A stretch of 61,782 nt of DNA from positions 1-61,782 of the forward strand of contig NZ_JAFMJZ010000003.1 of the NCBI RefSeq assembly GCF_017853185.1. Direction: 5' to 3'. Each line of letters opens with the position of its first letter. The stretch's first letter is position 1. Shown piece after piece: positions 9,528 through 20,372 of this stretch. The notes under the pieces are model-generated. The model saw nothing but the letters and a program-made list of their open reading frames with translations, had not been told where the DNA came from and made no database searches. This stretch comes from Mycolicibacterium sp. (GTDB lineage: Bacteria > Actinomycetota > Actinomycetes > Mycobacteriales > Mycobacteriaceae). The position numbers and the translations under genes are program-made.

Positions 9528-11663
9528 ATGGCAGAGAACACCATCAAGTGGGACAAGGATGCCGACGGCATCGTCACGCTGACTCTCGACGACCCCACCG
9601 GCGGGGCCAACGTGATGAACGAGCACTACAAGGAATCCATGCACAAGGCGGTCGAACGCCTTGTGGCCGAGAAGGATTCGATCACCGGCGTCGTCATCAC
9701 CTCGGGCAAGAAGACCTTCTTCGCCGGCGGTGACCTCAAGGGCATCATCCAGATCACCCCGGAGCAGGCCGGCGAGGCCTTCGCCGAGGTCGAGGAGATC
9801 AAGGCCGACCTGCGCAAGCTGGAGACCCTGGGTGTGCCGGTCGTCGCGGCCATCAACGGCGCCGCACTCGGCGGCGGCCTGGAGATCGCGCTGGCCTGTC
9901 ACCGTCGCATCGCCGCGGACGTCAAGGGCAGCGCGATCGGCCTGCCCGAGGTCAGCCTGGGCCTGCTGCCCGGCGGCGGCGGGGTCACCCGCACCGTGCG
10001 GATGCTCGGCATCCAGAACGCCTTCGTCAACGTGCTGAGCCAGGGCACCCGGTTCAACCCGAAGAAGGCCAAGGACAACGGCCTGGTCGACGAGTTGGTC
10101 GGCAGCGTCGAGGAATTGGTGCCCGCCGCCAAGGCGTGGATCAAGGCCAATCCGGAGGCGCACACCCAGCCGTGGGATGCCAAGGGCTACAAGATGCCCG
10201 GCGGCACCCCGGCCAGCCCGGCGCTGGCGGCCATCCTGCCGTCGTTCCCGTCGCTGCTGCGTAAGCAGATCAAGGGCGCGAACATGCCGGCCCCGCGGGC
10301 CATCCTGGCCGCCGCGGTCGAGGGCGCACAGGTGGACTTCGACACCGCCAGCCGCATCGAGAGCCGCTACTTCACCGAGTTGGCCACCGGTCACGTCGCC
10401 AAGAACATGATCCAGGCGTTCTTCTTCGACATGCAGGCCATCAACGCCGGCGGCTCGCGTCCCGAAGGCATCGGCAAGACCCCGATCACCAAGATCGGCG
10501 TCCTCGGCGCCGGCATGATGGGCGCCGGCATCGCCTACGTCTCGGCCAAGGCCGGTTTCGACGTCGTCCTCAAGGACGTCACCATCGAGGCCGCGAACAA
10601 GGGCAAGGGCTACTCGGAGAAGCTGGAGGCCAAGGCCCTCGAGCGTGGCCGCACCACGAAGGAGAAGTCCGACGCGCTGCTGGGCCGGATCACCCCGACC
10701 GCAGACCCCAAGGACTTCGCCGGCGTGGACTTCGTCATCGAGGCCGTCTTCGAGAACCAGGAACTCAAGCACAAGGTGTTCCAGGAGATCGAGGACATCG
10801 TCGAGCCGAACGCGATCCTGGGCTCCAACACCTCGACCATGCCCATCACCGGCCTGGCCACGGGTGTGAAGCGTCAGGACGATTTCATCGGCATCCACTT
10901 CTTCTCACCGGTGGACAAGATGCCGCTGGTCGAGATCATCAAGGGCGAGAAGACCTCTGACGAGGCGCTGGCTCGGGTGTTCGACTACACGCTGGCCATC
11001 GGCAAGACCCCGATCGTGGTCAACGACAGCCGCGGCTTCTACACCTCCCGGGTCATCGGCACCTTCATCAACGAGGCGCTGGCGATGCTGGGCGAGGGCG
11101 TCGAGCCCGCGTCGATCGAGCACGCCGGCAGCCAGGCCGGCTACCCGGCCCCGCCGCTGCAGCTGTCCGACGAGCTCAACATGGAGCTCATGCACAAGAT
11201 CGCCGTCGCCAGCCGCAAGGGTGTCGAGGATGCCGGCGGCAAGTACACCGGGCACCCGGCCGAGGCCGTCGTGGAGAAGATGATCGGGCTGGGGCGGCCG
11301 TCGCGGCTGTCCGGCGCCGGCTTCTACGAGTACGTCGACGGCAAGCGGACCCAGCTGTGGCCGGGGCTGCGCGCGGAGTTCAACTCCGGCAGTTCCAAGC
11401 CGCCACTGCAGGACATGATCGACCGGATGCTGTTCGCCGAGGCGCTGGAGACCCAGAAGTGCTTCGACGAGGGCGTCATCGAGACGACGGCTGACGCCAA
11501 CATCGGCTCGATCATGGGCATCGGTTTCCCGCCGTGGACCGGTGGCGCAGCCCAGTTCATCACCGGCTACCCCGGTGGTAAGGCGGGCTTCGTCGCACGT
11601 GCCAAGGAACTGGCCGCCAAGTACGGTGACCGCTTCAACCCGCCGGCCTCGCTGCTGAAGTAG
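9528..11663 (+). CDS. fadB: Fatty-acid oxidation enzyme FadB: enoyl-CoA hydratase / 3-hydroxyacyl-CoA dehydrogenase
   Basis: A 711-residue bifunctional beta-oxidation subunit. The N-terminal crotonase domain (about 1-310) has the oxyanion-hole segments FFAGGDLK and NGAALGGGLEIALA and the LPEVSLGLLPGGGG loop with catalytic glutamates. The second half starts with the NAD-binding GVLGAGMMGAGIA near residue 330 and contains the HFFSPVDKMPLVEII signature of 3-hydroxyacyl-CoA dehydrogenase. Together with FadA it should form the alpha2beta2 complex. A strong hairpin terminator follows the stop codon, marking the end of the operon. Confidence 0.95.
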   Translation: MAENTIKWDKDADGIVTLTLDDPTGGANVMNEHYKESMHKAVERLVAEKDSITGVVITSGKKTFFAGGDLKGIIQITPEQAGEAFAEVEEIKADLRKLETLGVPVVAAINGAALGGGLEIALACHRRIAADVKGSAIGLPEVSLGLLPGGGGVTRTVRMLGIQNAFVNVLSQGTRFNPKKAKDNGLVDELVGSVEELVPAAKAWIKANPEAHTQPWDAKGYKMPGGTPASPALAAILPSFPSLLRKQIKGANMPAPRAILAAAVEGAQVDFDTASRIESRYFTELATGHVAKNMIQAFFFDMQAINAGGSRPEGIGKTPITKIGVLGAGMMGAGIAYVSAKAGFDVVLKDVTIEAANKGKGYSEKLEAKALERGRTTKEKSDALLGRITPTADPKDFAGVDFVIEAVFENQELKHKVFQEIEDIVEPNAILGSNTSTMPITGLATGVKRQDDFIGIHFFSPVDKMPLVEIIKGEKTSDEALARVFDYTLAIGKTPIVVNDSRGFYTSRVIGTFINEALAMLGEGVEPASIEHAGSQAGYPAPPLQLSDELNMELMHKIAVASRKGVEDAGGKYTGHPAEAVVEKMIGLGRPSRLSGAGFYEYVDGKRTQLWPGLRAEFNSGSSKPPLQDMIDRMLFAEALETQKCFDEGVIETTADANIGSIMGIGFPPWTGGAAQFITGYPGGKAGFVARAKELAAKYGDRFNPPASLLK

Positions 11664-11676
11664 CGAGTCCGCGTTT

Positions 11677-11717
11677 GTGAAAGGCCCCCGGGAATCCGTT
11701 TCCCGGGGGCCTTTCAC
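11677..11717 (+). terminator. Strong hairpin terminator after fadB
   Basis: An 18-bp perfect stem, GTGAAAGGCCCCCGGGAA at 11677-11694 pairing with 11700-11717, with loop TCCGT. It starts 14 bases after the fadB stop. There is no long T-tract, as is common for mycobacterial terminators. It separates fadAB from the next, independently transcribed gene. Confidence 0.85.
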
Positions 11718-11733
11718 ATGGCTGCAGAAGTCG

Positions 11734-11745
11734 TAGAGTCACCGC
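11734..11745 (+). promoter_or_regulatory. Putative -10 box of a leaderless transcript
   Basis: TAGAGT at 11734-11739 is six bases before the ATG at 11746, just past the fadB terminator. No Shine-Dalgarno is present. Confidence 0.5.
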
Positions 11746-12735
11746 ATGCGCTTCGGACTGTTCATCCCGCAGGGCTGGCGACTCGACCTCGTCGGCATCC
11801 CCGTCGAAGACCACTGGCCGCTCATGCGCGACCTGGCTCAGCACGCCGACCGCGGCCCGTGGGACTCGCTGTGGGTCTACGACCACTTCCATACCGTCCC
11901 GGTGCCGACCGACGAGGCCACCCACGAGGCGTGGACCCTGATGGCGGCGTTCGCAGCCACCACGTCACGGATCAAGCTCGGACAGATGTGCACCGCGATG
12001 AGCTACCGCAATCCGGCGTATCTGGCCAAGGTCGCCGCCACCACCGACATCATCTCCGGCGGCCGGGTTCAGATGGGCATCGGTGGCGGCTGGTACGAGC
12101 ATGAGTGGCGAGCCTACGGATACGGGTTCCCGTCGGCGGGGGAGCGGCTGGCCCGGCTCGACGAGGGTGTGCAGATCATGCGCGACGCCTGGCGCGACGG
12201 CCGGGTGAGCTTCAACGGCAAGCACTATCAGGTCGACGGCGCCATCGTCGCACCGAAACCGTTGCAGCCGAACGGAATTCCGCTGTGGATCGCCGGCGGC
12301 GGGGAGAAGGTCACCTTGAAGATCGCCGCGAAGTACGCCCAGTACACCAACTTCAGCGCCGATCCCGAGGAGTTCGCCCACAAGTCGGAGATCCTGGCGG
12401 GCCACTGCCGTGAGGTGGGCACCGACTTCGGTGCGATCGTGCGCTCCGCCAACGTCAACGCGATCATCGGATCTTCGGAGGCCGACTTCATCAAGCGCTG
12501 CTCGATGGTCCACACCCGGTTGTCCGGGGTGTGCGGCGACGCCGCCGCCGACGCGATGATGGCGATGAACGACAACGCCGGCTCGGCCACCGGAACCCCG
12601 GAGCGGGTGATCGAGCGGATGACGAAGCTGCGCGACCTGGGTTGCGAGTACGTCATCTGCTATTTCCCGGAGGCGGCGTATGACCGTTCCGGAATCGAAC
12701 TGTTCGAGCGGGAAGTCATCCCCGCTCTCGCTTAG
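11746..12735 (+). CDS. LLM-class F420-dependent oxidoreductase
   Basis: A 329-residue luciferase-like monooxygenase-fold protein with the FGLFIPQGW opening, the SLWVYDHF strand, and the GRVQMGIGGGWYEHEW segment typical of F420-dependent family members. The cofactor is inferred, not shown. It has its own promoter immediately behind the fadB terminator and converges on the XPB gene, the two stop codons overlapping by four bases. No direct functional link to fadAB is visible. Confidence 0.88.
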   Translation: MRFGLFIPQGWRLDLVGIPVEDHWPLMRDLAQHADRGPWDSLWVYDHFHTVPVPTDEATHEAWTLMAAFAATTSRIKLGQMCTAMSYRNPAYLAKVAATTDIISGGRVQMGIGGGWYEHEWRAYGYGFPSAGERLARLDEGVQIMRDAWRDGRVSFNGKHYQVDGAIVAPKPLQPNGIPLWIAGGGEKVTLKIAAKYAQYTNFSADPEEFAHKSEILAGHCREVGTDFGAIVRSANVNAIIGSSEADFIKRCSMVHTRLSGVCGDAAADAMMAMNDNAGSATGTPERVIERMTKLRDLGCEYVICYFPEAAYDRSGIELFEREVIPALA

Positions 12736-14378
12736 ATCGCCGGACCGAGCAGGTCGTCGGCGTCGGTGATGATGTAGCCGTAGCCCTGTTCGGCGAGGAA
12801 TCGCTGGCGGTGTGCGGCGTAGTCGGCATCGAGGCTGTCGCGCGACACCACCGAGTAGAACACCGCGCCGCCGCCGTCGTGCTTGGGACGCAACAGCCGG
12901 CCCAGCCGCTGCGCCTCTTCCTGGCGTGAACCGAAGGTGCCCGAAACCTGCACGGCCACTGAGGCTTCCGGAAGGTCGATGGAGAAATTGGCGACCTTGG
13001 ACACCACCAGGGTCCTGATCTCGCCGCGGCGGAACGCGTCGAAGAGCGCCTCTCGCTCGGCGTTCTTGGTCGACCCCTGGATTACCGGGGCGTCGAGTTC
13101 GGTGCCCAGTTCGTCGAGTTGGTCAAGGTAGGCGCCGATCACCAGGGTCGGCTCATCGGGATGTTTGGCCAGGATCGACTTCACCACCGCGATCTTGGTG
13201 TGCGCCGTCGAGCACAGCTTGTAGCGCTCCTCGGGTTCGGCGACGGCGTACTGCATCCGCTCGTTGTCGGTCATCGTGACGCGCACCTCGATGCACTCCG
13301 CCGGGGCGATCCAGCCCTGGGCCTCGATGTCCTTCCACGGCGCGTCATAGCGCTTCGGGCCGATCAGGCTGAAGACGTCGCCCTCGCGGCCGTCCTCCCG
13401 GATGAGCGTGGCGGTCAGACCCAGACGGCGGCGGGACTGCAGATCGGCGGTCATCCGGAACACCGGCGCGGGCAGCAGATGGACCTCGTCATAGATGATC
13501 AGACCCCAGTCCCGGCTGTCGAACAACTCGAGATGCCGGTACTCGCCCTTGGTGCGCCGGGTGATCACCTGATAGGTGGCGATGGTGACCGGACGGATCT
13601 CCTTGCGCTCACCGGAGTATTCGCCGATCTCGCTCTCGGTCAACGAGGTTCGCGCGATCAGCTCACGCTTCCACTGCCGGCCGGCCACGGTGTTGGTGAC
13701 CAAGATCAGCGTCGTCGCCCCGGCCTTGGCCATGGCGGCCGCACCGACGATGGTCTTGCCGGCGCCGCAGGGCAGCACCACCACACCCGAGCCGCCGGCC
13801 CAGAAGGAGTCGGCGGCCATCTGCTGATAGTCGCGCAGTTCCCAACCGTCCTGCTTGAGGCTGATCGGATGGGCCTCGCCGTTGACGTAGCCGGCGAGAT
13901 CCTCGGCTGGCCAGCCGATCTTGAGCAGCATCTGCTTGACCCGGCCGCGCTCACTGGGGTGCACGATCACGGTGTCGTCATCGAGGCGCGCGCCCAGCAT
14001 CGGGGCGATCTTCTTGTTGCGCAGCACCTCCTCGAGGACCGCGCGATCGAGACTGACCAGGGTCAGCCCGTGTGCGGGATCCTTGACCAATTGCAGCCGG
14101 CCGTAGCGGGCCATGGTGTCGACGATGTCGACCAGCAGCGGCTGCGGAACGGCATAGCGTGAGAACGTGACGAGCGCATCGACCACCTGCTCGGCGTCAT
14201 GCCCGGCAGCCCGGGCGTTCCACAGCGCCAGCGGCGTGATCCGGTAGGTGTGGATGTGTTCGGGGGCACGTTCGAGTTCGGCGAACGGAGCGATGGCCGC
14301 GCGTGCAGCGTTGGCCTGCTCATGGTCGACCTCGAGCAGGACCGTCTTGTCGGACTGAACGATCAGCGGGCCTTCCAT
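12732..14378 (-). CDS. DNA repair helicase XPB (ERCC3 homologue)
   Basis: A 548-residue superfamily-2 3'-5' DNA helicase. An N-terminal domain of about 180 residues precedes the helicase core: Walker A PCGAGKT, the YDEVHLLPA box (DEVH), GLTATLIRED with the RED motif typical of XPB, and the C-terminal motif VI region QEEAQRLGRLLRP. Mycobacterial XPB has been studied as an ATP-dependent helicase with a possible repair role. The ATG at 14378 is supported by a TAGAGT box six bases upstream. The gene lies next to a Rv0862c-type gene in the same orientation, an arrangement conserved in mycobacteria. Confidence 0.95.
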   Translation of the reverse strand: MEGPLIVQSDKTVLLEVDHEQANAARAAIAPFAELERAPEHIHTYRITPLALWNARAAGHDAEQVVDALVTFSRYAVPQPLLVDIVDTMARYGRLQLVKDPAHGLTLVSLDRAVLEEVLRNKKIAPMLGARLDDDTVIVHPSERGRVKQMLLKIGWPAEDLAGYVNGEAHPISLKQDGWELRDYQQMAADSFWAGGSGVVVLPCGAGKTIVGAAAMAKAGATTLILVTNTVAGRQWKRELIARTSLTESEIGEYSGERKEIRPVTIATYQVITRRTKGEYRHLELFDSRDWGLIIYDEVHLLPAPVFRMTADLQSRRRLGLTATLIREDGREGDVFSLIGPKRYDAPWKDIEAQGWIAPAECIEVRVTMTDNERMQYAVAEPEERYKLCSTAHTKIAVVKSILAKHPDEPTLVIGAYLDQLDELGTELDAPVIQGSTKNAEREALFDAFRRGEIRTLVVSKVANFSIDLPEASVAVQVSGTFGSRQEEAQRLGRLLRPKHDGGGAVFYSVVSRDSLDADYAAHRQRFLAEQGYGYIITDADDLLGPAI

Positions 14379-14390
14379 ACCTGCACTCTA
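14379..14390 (-). promoter_or_regulatory. Putative -10 box of the XPB gene
   Basis: Minus-strand TAGAGT (14390-14385) is six bases before the ATG at 14378, with no Shine-Dalgarno; consistent with a leaderless transcript independent of the upstream gene. Confidence 0.5.
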
Positions 14391-14411
14391 TTTCAGGACG
14401 CCGACAGGCCT

Positions 14412-16643
14412 TCAGTCGTCGTGTGCGGCCATCACCGAGGTGACCCGGTGGACGGCGAACTCGCGGATCCGACCCTGCGCCGGATCGAACGCCATCAGGT
14501 GCCCGCCGTGTACCGATATCGGTGTCACCAACCGCTGGGTGGCCACCCCGGCCGCGTCCACGTAGCCCATCAGGACGTCCCTGCCGTGGACCGCGGCCTG
14601 CTGCAGCAGGCCGATCGCCACCGCCGGGTCGATGCGGGCGCCGCCCAGTGGGGCGTCCTGGACCCGGCGCAGCATCGACACCACCGCCGTCAGCGTCTCC
14701 GGATTGGGCTTGGGCAGCGATTTGTAGAGCCGACGCAGCGGGATCACGCCGGGCACCCGGGACCCGCGGCGGCGCAGTTCGACGATGGCGCCGGAGGAAT
14801 CCTCGGCAGCCGGGGCGAAGCCCGACTCGCGCAACGCCGCCAGCAGCTCGGCGATCGGGGCCTGGCAGACCGCCACCGTCGGAGCCAGCAGTCGCACCTC
14901 CAGATTCGCGCACGCCGGTGCGGCGACCGCATGCGCCAGCAGGCTGGGGTCGTCGCAGCGAAGGAACGACGACGCCATCCCGACCCGGAGTTGGCCGTGC
15001 CGACGGGCGACGTCGTTGATGAGGTACTCCAGACCCTGTGGCACAGGCGTTTTGGAGTTGGTCCGGAAGAACGTCTGCAGGCCCTCGGCGGTCCGGCCGG
15101 TGTCGAGGGCGTGGCGCACCGACTGCTCGCTGACCCGGTAGACCATGGCCGCACCGGCGGACTCGACGGCGGCCACCGTCACCAGTTCGTCGGCGAGTTC
15201 ACGCCTGAGTGGTCCGGGCACCACCACCGTCAGATCCGCCTGAACCAGGAAATAGTCGATCGGCTGGGGCAGTGTCTTGGCCATCGCCGCGATCGCGGCC
15301 TCAGGGCCCTCGCTCAGCAGTGCCCGCGCCGGTGCGCTCAAGGAACCGCGACCGGTCAGTCCCACCGCATGGGCCTCATCGAGCAGATGGGCCACCGGTG
15401 CGGGCTGGAGTCGGGCCGCCCACCGCGGACGCCGCCAGATCAGCGCGCGTGACGCACTCTGGGCGTCGACGCCCGCGCCCGCCGGCAGCTCCGACATCAG
15501 GCCCAGCAGCAGCCGGCGGTCCAGTGGCGCGGCGGTGGAGTACAGCGAATCCGACAGTGCCGCATAGTGTTTCCCGTCCGGTCCGCGCTCGCCGATCAAC
15601 CCCGGCCGGGACGGCAGGTCCAGCCAGGTGCTGGCGAGTTGGTGCCAGCGGTTGGCGGTGGGCGCCTCCAGGAAGCGGTCGGTGGCCACCGTCGGGGCCC
15701 AGTACGCGGGTGCGTCGTCGCCGGGGGCCGGGTCGGGTACCCCGCTGGCGATCAGGCCGGCGGCGGCGATGAGCTCGAGGACCAGTCCCAGGCGCTGCTC
15801 GTCGATACCGGTGAGCTTGGCCAGCCGGCGCGACTCGCGCACCCCCAGGCCCCCGCTGCGCAGTTCGGGAACCGGTGTCGCCGAAAGGCTTTCCAGGATC
15901 ACCTCGACCTCGCGCAGCAGTTCCAGCGCCGCCCCGGCCGCCGAGGCGTCGGTGTCTTTGGCGGTGGTGGTGGACACCACCGGATCGGGCGGGACGAGCC
16001 CGACCGGACCGGGTTCCTCGCCGCGCAGCACCTGCCCGACGTCGCGCGGCAGCATCACCGTCTCGTCGTCGACCCGGCGTAGCAGTCCGGCGGCCAGCAG
16101 TCGCTGCACCGGACGATCGGCCGGGGTGTCCGGTGCGGCGTCGCGGGTGCGGCCCACCGGTGAGCCGGCCTTGAGCCGGCCCAACAACTCGCGGGCGTCG
16201 TCATCCAGCGCCGCGATGGCCGCGGTCAGTTCGGTCGCCGGCCGGCCGGAGACGTCGACCGCCTGGCCCGGGAACCACGGCAGCGCGGCCGTGGTCTCCA
16301 CCGACACCCCCACCTCGTCGTCGCCCCACACCAGGGCCCGCACGCGCAGGTCCTCCAGCGCGGCCAGCACCTCGGCAGTGGGCCCACCCAGCAACGCGAG
16401 TAATTCGGTCACCGGCACCGCCGTCCGGTGGGCGTCCAGCGTCATCAACGCGTCGAGGACCGCCAGCCTCAGGAAGTCCAGATCATCGGCGGCGACCTTC
16501 ACCGACTGGCGGGAGACGGCCCGGGCGGCCAGCGCCGCCATGCTGCCCGGGGCCGGCTGGGAGAGATCCGGCCGCAGCTCCAACAGGCGGACCAGCCGCT
16601 CATCGGGCAGGTCCGCCAGCCAGGAGCCCAGGGGCGCGATCAT
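14412..16643 (-). CDS. Helicase-associated protein of the Rv0862c type (XPB/Ssl2-like N-terminal domain)
   Basis: A 743-residue protein rich in short winged-helix-like segments. The middle (about 440-580) resembles the XPB/Ssl2-like N-terminal (Helicase_C_3) domain, with [19 protein letters not shown] and the [21 protein letters not shown] segment. The C-terminal stretch, [13 protein letters not shown] through [10 protein letters not shown], is WYL-like, a fold often used to sense nucleic acid or ligand. There is no Walker A, so it is not itself a helicase. It sits 33 bases upstream of XPB in the same orientation and probably acts with it in DNA repair. A TAGGCT box seven bases before the ATG suggests a leaderless message. 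Confidence 0.88.
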   Translation of the reverse strand: MIAPLGSWLADLPDERLVRLLELRPDLSQPAPGSMAALAARAVSRQSVKVAADDLDFLRLAVLDALMTLDAHRTAVPVTELLALLGGPTAEVLAALEDLRVRALVWGDDEVGVSVETTAALPWFPGQAVDVSGRPATELTAAIAALDDDARELLGRLKAGSPVGRTRDAAPDTPADRPVQRLLAAGLLRRVDDETVMLPRDVGQVLRGEEPGPVGLVPPDPVVSTTTAKDTDASAAGAALELLREVEVILESLSATPVPELRSGGLGVRESRRLAKLTGIDEQRLGLVLELIAAAGLIASGVPDPAPGDDAPAYWAPTVATDRFLEAPTANRWHQLASTWLDLPSRPGLIGERGPDGKHYAALSDSLYSTAAPLDRRLLLGLMSELPAGAGVDAQSASRALIWRRPRWAARLQPAPVAHLLDEAHAVGLTGRGSLSAPARALLSEGPEAAIAAMAKTLPQPIDYFLVQADLTVVVPGPLRRELADELVTVAAVESAGAAMVYRVSEQSVRHALDTGRTAEGLQTFFRTNSKTPVPQGLEYLINDVARRHGQLRVGMASSFLRCDDPSLLAHAVAAPACANLEVRLLAPTVAVCQAPIAELLAALRESGFAPAAEDSSGAIVELRRRGSRVPGVIPLRRLYKSLPKPNPETLTAVVSMLRRVQDAPLGGARIDPAVAIGLLQQAAVHGRDVLMGYVDAAGVATQRLVTPISVHGGHLMAFDPAQGRIREFAVHRVTSVMAAHDD

Positions 16644-16656
16644 CGCGGCAAGCCTA
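16644..16656 (-). promoter_or_regulatory. Putative -10 box of the Rv0862c-type gene
   Basis: Minus-strand TAGGCT (16656-16651) is seven bases before the ATG at 16643; no Shine-Dalgarno is visible. Confidence 0.5.
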
Positions 16657-16706
16657 ATTCAGCGGCCATTGGCGCGGGTTCGGCCGCCAAGTGTCAGAAT
16701 GATGTC

Positions 16707-16886
16707 GTGGCTGACATTCAGAAGTACGTCGACAACGGCTGGCCGACCCGGGATCCGCATGCCCACCCGGTGAGCGAGCTCGCCGCGGACCGGGCAGGCT
16801 CACTGTCCCCGTTCGGGTCCATCACCTTCCCGCTGCCCGCCTCCGAGCTGCCCTACATCCACCCGGTCACCGTCATCAACCGGTAG
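16707..16886 (+). CDS. Small conserved hypothetical protein (Rv0863-like)
   Basis: A 59-residue protein starting at GTG 16707 (reads as [20 protein letters not shown] after the start). It has no membrane segment or known domain. Homologues precede moaC in other mycobacteria (Rv0863), which supports it being real, and its stop is two bases before moaC. CAGAAT six bases before the GTG could be a leaderless -10 box. Function unknown. Confidence 0.7.
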   Translation: MADIQKYVDNGWPTRDPHAHPVSELAADRAGSLSPFGSITFPLPASELPYIHPVTVINR

Positions 16887-16888
16887 CG

Positions 16889-17401
16889 GTGACCGACCGG
16901 CCGCAGACCGACCGGCCGCAGTCCGATCGAACGGGGCGGCTCTCGCACCTCGACGACGAGGGAGCGGCGCGCATGGTCGACGTCAGCGGCAAGGCAGCGA
17001 CGGCGCGCAGCGCGACCGCCCGCGCCACCGTGCGCTCCACCCCCGAGGTGATCGCTCTGATCGCCTCCGGCGGCCTGCCCAAGGGTGATGCCCTGGCGAC
17101 AGCCCGGGTGGCGGGAATCCTTGCCGCCAAAAGAACTTCGGACCTCATCCCGCTGTGCCACCAGATCGCGCTCAGCGGCGTCGATGTGGACTTCAGCATC
17201 GCCGATTCGGCGGTGGAACTGACCGCCTCGGCCCGCACCACGGACCGCACCGGCGTCGAGATGGAAGCGCTCACCGCCGTCACCGTGGCGGCGCTGACCG
17301 TCTACGACATGATCAAGGCCGTCGACCCGGGCGCCCGTATCGACGAGGTGCGGGTGGTCAGCAAAGAGGGCGGCAAGTCGGGCGTCTGGGCCGCCGAATG
17401 A
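16889..17401 (+). CDS. moaC: Cyclic pyranopterin monophosphate synthase MoaC
   Basis: A 170-residue MoaC: with MoaA it converts GTP to cyclic pyranopterin monophosphate, the first step of molybdenum cofactor synthesis. The core motifs MVDVSGKAATARSATA, KRTSDLIPLCHQI and GVEMEALTAVTVAALTVYDM are intact. The start is the GTG at 16889, two bases after the preceding small gene. The first 20 residues are a Thr-Asp-Arg-Pro-Gln repeat extension not needed for the fold. It overlaps mog by four bases (ATGA). Confidence 0.95.
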   Translation: MTDRPQTDRPQSDRTGRLSHLDDEGAARMVDVSGKAATARSATARATVRSTPEVIALIASGGLPKGDALATARVAGILAAKRTSDLIPLCHQIALSGVDVDFSIADSAVELTASARTTDRTGVEMEALTAVTVAALTVYDMIKAVDPGARIDEVRVVSKEGGKSGVWAAE

Positions 17402-17901
17402 CCGGGGCTTCGACAAACGATCACCCGCGCACCGGCCGGGTGGTGATCGCCTCGACGCGGGCGGCTGGCGGTGTCTACGAGGACCGCACCGGACCGATCG
17501 TGGTGGAGTGGCTGACCGGTCGCGGGATCGCCGCCGGAGATCCCGTGGTGGTTCCGGACGGCGAAGCGGTGACCGAGGCCCTGCGGGCCGCCCTGGCGGC
17601 ACAGGTCGATGTCGTGGTCACCTCCGGCGGGACCGGAATCTCACCGACCGACGCCACCCCTGAGGCCACCCGGGCCGTCCTGGACTACGAGATCCCCGGC
17701 CTGGCGGACGCGATCCGGCGTTCCGGGCTCCCGAAGGTGCCCACCTCGATCCTGTCCCGTGGTGTCTGTGGGGTGGCCGGCCGCACCCTGGTGGTCAACC
17801 TGCCCGGCTCGCCCGGCGGCGTGCGGGACGGTCTCGCGGTGCTCGGCGAGGTGCTCGACCATGCGCTGGACCAGTTGGCCGGCGGAGATCACCGGCGATG
17901 A
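17398..17901 (+). CDS. mog: Molybdopterin adenylyltransferase, MoaB/Mog family
   Basis: A 167-residue MogA/MoaB-fold protein that activates molybdopterin by adenylation before metal insertion. The molybdopterin-binding motif [17 protein letters not shown] and the later [14 protein letters not shown] loop are complete. The ATG at 17398 overlaps the moaC stop; the open frame extends further upstream but only antiparallel to the moaC reading and is not coding. Its stop overlaps moaE by four bases. Confidence 0.93.
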   Translation: MTGASTNDHPRTGRVVIASTRAAGGVYEDRTGPIVVEWLTGRGIAAGDPVVVPDGEAVTEALRAALAAQVDVVVTSGGTGISPTDATPEATRAVLDYEIPGLADAIRRSGLPKVPTSILSRGVCGVAGRTLVVNLPGSPGGVRDGLAVLGEVLDHALDQLAGGDHRR

Positions 17902-18323
17902 CGCGCATCCTGCGGGCCGCCGTCACCGCGGAACCGATCTCGCTGACCGAGCATGAGGACCTCGTCGCCTCGGTGCAGGCGGGCGCGGTGGTGGGTTTCT
18001 CCGGAGTGGTGCGCAACCACGACGGCGGCCGCCAGGTGCTGCGACTGGAGTACTCCGCGCACCCGTCGGCGGCCGAGACGCTCTTCGAGGTACTCGCCGA
18101 GGTCGCCGGCTCGGCGTCGGGGGTGCGTGCCATGGCGGCCAGTCACCGGGTGGGGCCGCTGGAACTGGGCGACGCCGCACTGGTGGTGGCCGTGGCGGCC
18201 GATCACCGTGGCGCCGCGTTCGAGACCTGCTCCCGACTGGTGGACACCATCAAGGAGCGCATCCCGGTGTGGAAGCACCAGTTCTTCGCCGACGGAACCG
18301 ACGAGTGGGTGAACTCGGCCTAG
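17898..18323 (+). CDS. moaE: Molybdopterin synthase catalytic subunit MoaE
   Basis: A 141-residue MoaE, the large subunit of molybdopterin synthase, which transfers sulfur from the MoaD C-terminal thiocarboxylate to cPMP. The family signatures [25 protein letters not shown] and [16 protein letters not shown] (catalytic lysine region) are present. It is the last gene of the plus-strand moaC-mog-moaE unit and converges on rpfA. Its partner MoaD is encoded 2 kb away on the opposite strand. Confidence 0.95.
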   Translation: MTRILRAAVTAEPISLTEHEDLVASVQAGAVVGFSGVVRNHDGGRQVLRLEYSAHPSAAETLFEVLAEVAGSASGVRAMAASHRVGPLELGDAALVVAVAADHRGAAFETCSRLVDTIKERIPVWKHQFFADGTDEWVNSA

Positions 18324-18336
18324 CCGGCCGCCCGGC

Positions 18337-19908
<1,572 letters not shown>

Positions 19909-19969
19909 CTAAGAACGGTACGGGCTGTTCGGGGACCCGTCAGCTTTTCGGCGGACAGGTGTTTTCCCA

Positions 19970-19996
19970 GCTGGCAAATTCCAGAAATTCGCCAGC
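19970..19996. repeat. AT-rich inverted repeat in the rpfA leader/promoter region
   Basis: GCTGGCAAATT (19970-19980) is matched by AATTCGCCAGC (19986-19996) with one mismatch and a CCAGA loop. It stands out against the GC-rich surroundings and lies between the putative rpfA promoter and the riboswitch. It could be an operator or an RNA hairpin; I do not recognise it. Confidence 0.5.
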
Positions 19997-20062
19997 TTCG
20001 CCCAAAAGGCCAGCATCGGGCCTGGTAGGGCTTGGGCGTGATCAGGCCGTGGCCACGCCGTG

Positions 20063-20090
20063 ACCTTATCGTGATGTGACCCAAATCACC
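20063..20090 (-). promoter_or_regulatory. CRP (cAMP receptor) type operator and putative promoter of rpfA
   Basis: TGTGA-CCCAAA-TCACC at 20075-20090 matches the mycobacterial CRP (Rv3676) consensus TGTGA-N6-TCACA except for the last base. On the minus strand a TAAGGT -10-like box (20068-20063) lies downstream, so the site would overlap the -35 position. Regulation of rpfA by Rv3676 is established in M. tuberculosis. The rest of the 432-bp spacer (19660-20091) holds the leader with the riboswitch; I see no gene in it. Confidence 0.75.
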
Positions 20091-20091
20091 C

Positions 20092-20370
20092 TCAGCCGCC
20101 GGCAAAGGGCGGCAGAACATCGAGAGTCTGATGGGGGTGCAGCACAGTGTCCCGATCCCGAACGGCCACACCGTCGCACAGAAATGAACACTTCTGTAAC
20201 ACCAGTGCCAATTTGTCACTCTGACCACAGAGTTCGCTGACCGCGTCGGCGACAGTCGCCCCAGGTCGGAGGTTCAGGACGCCGGTTTCGGCCCCGGCTG
20301 CCGCCTGGGCGGCAGCAAAGAATCGCACGGTTATCGGCAGATCAGCGCCGGATCGGGAGATCTCCGTCAC
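20092..20370 (-). CDS. moaD: Molybdopterin synthase sulfur-carrier subunit MoaD
   Basis: A 92-residue ubiquitin-fold protein ending in the required PFAGG diglycine, which is thiocarboxylated and donates sulfur through MoaE. The GTG at 20370 is the start because it is two bases after the moaA stop and gives the family length. The gene ends one base from the CRP-type operator that serves rpfA. Its partner moaE is on the other strand beyond rpfA. Confidence 0.92.
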   Translation of the reverse strand: MTEISRSGADLPITVRFFAAAQAAAGAETGVLNLRPGATVADAVSELCGQSDKLALVLQKCSFLCDGVAVRDRDTVLHPHQTLDVLPPFAGG

Positions 20371-20372
20371 AT

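Noticed and set aside
9516..10898. 460-residue open frame opposite fadB
   Set aside because: Low-complexity Gly/Asp/Leu/Arg translation antisense to fadB; no motif.
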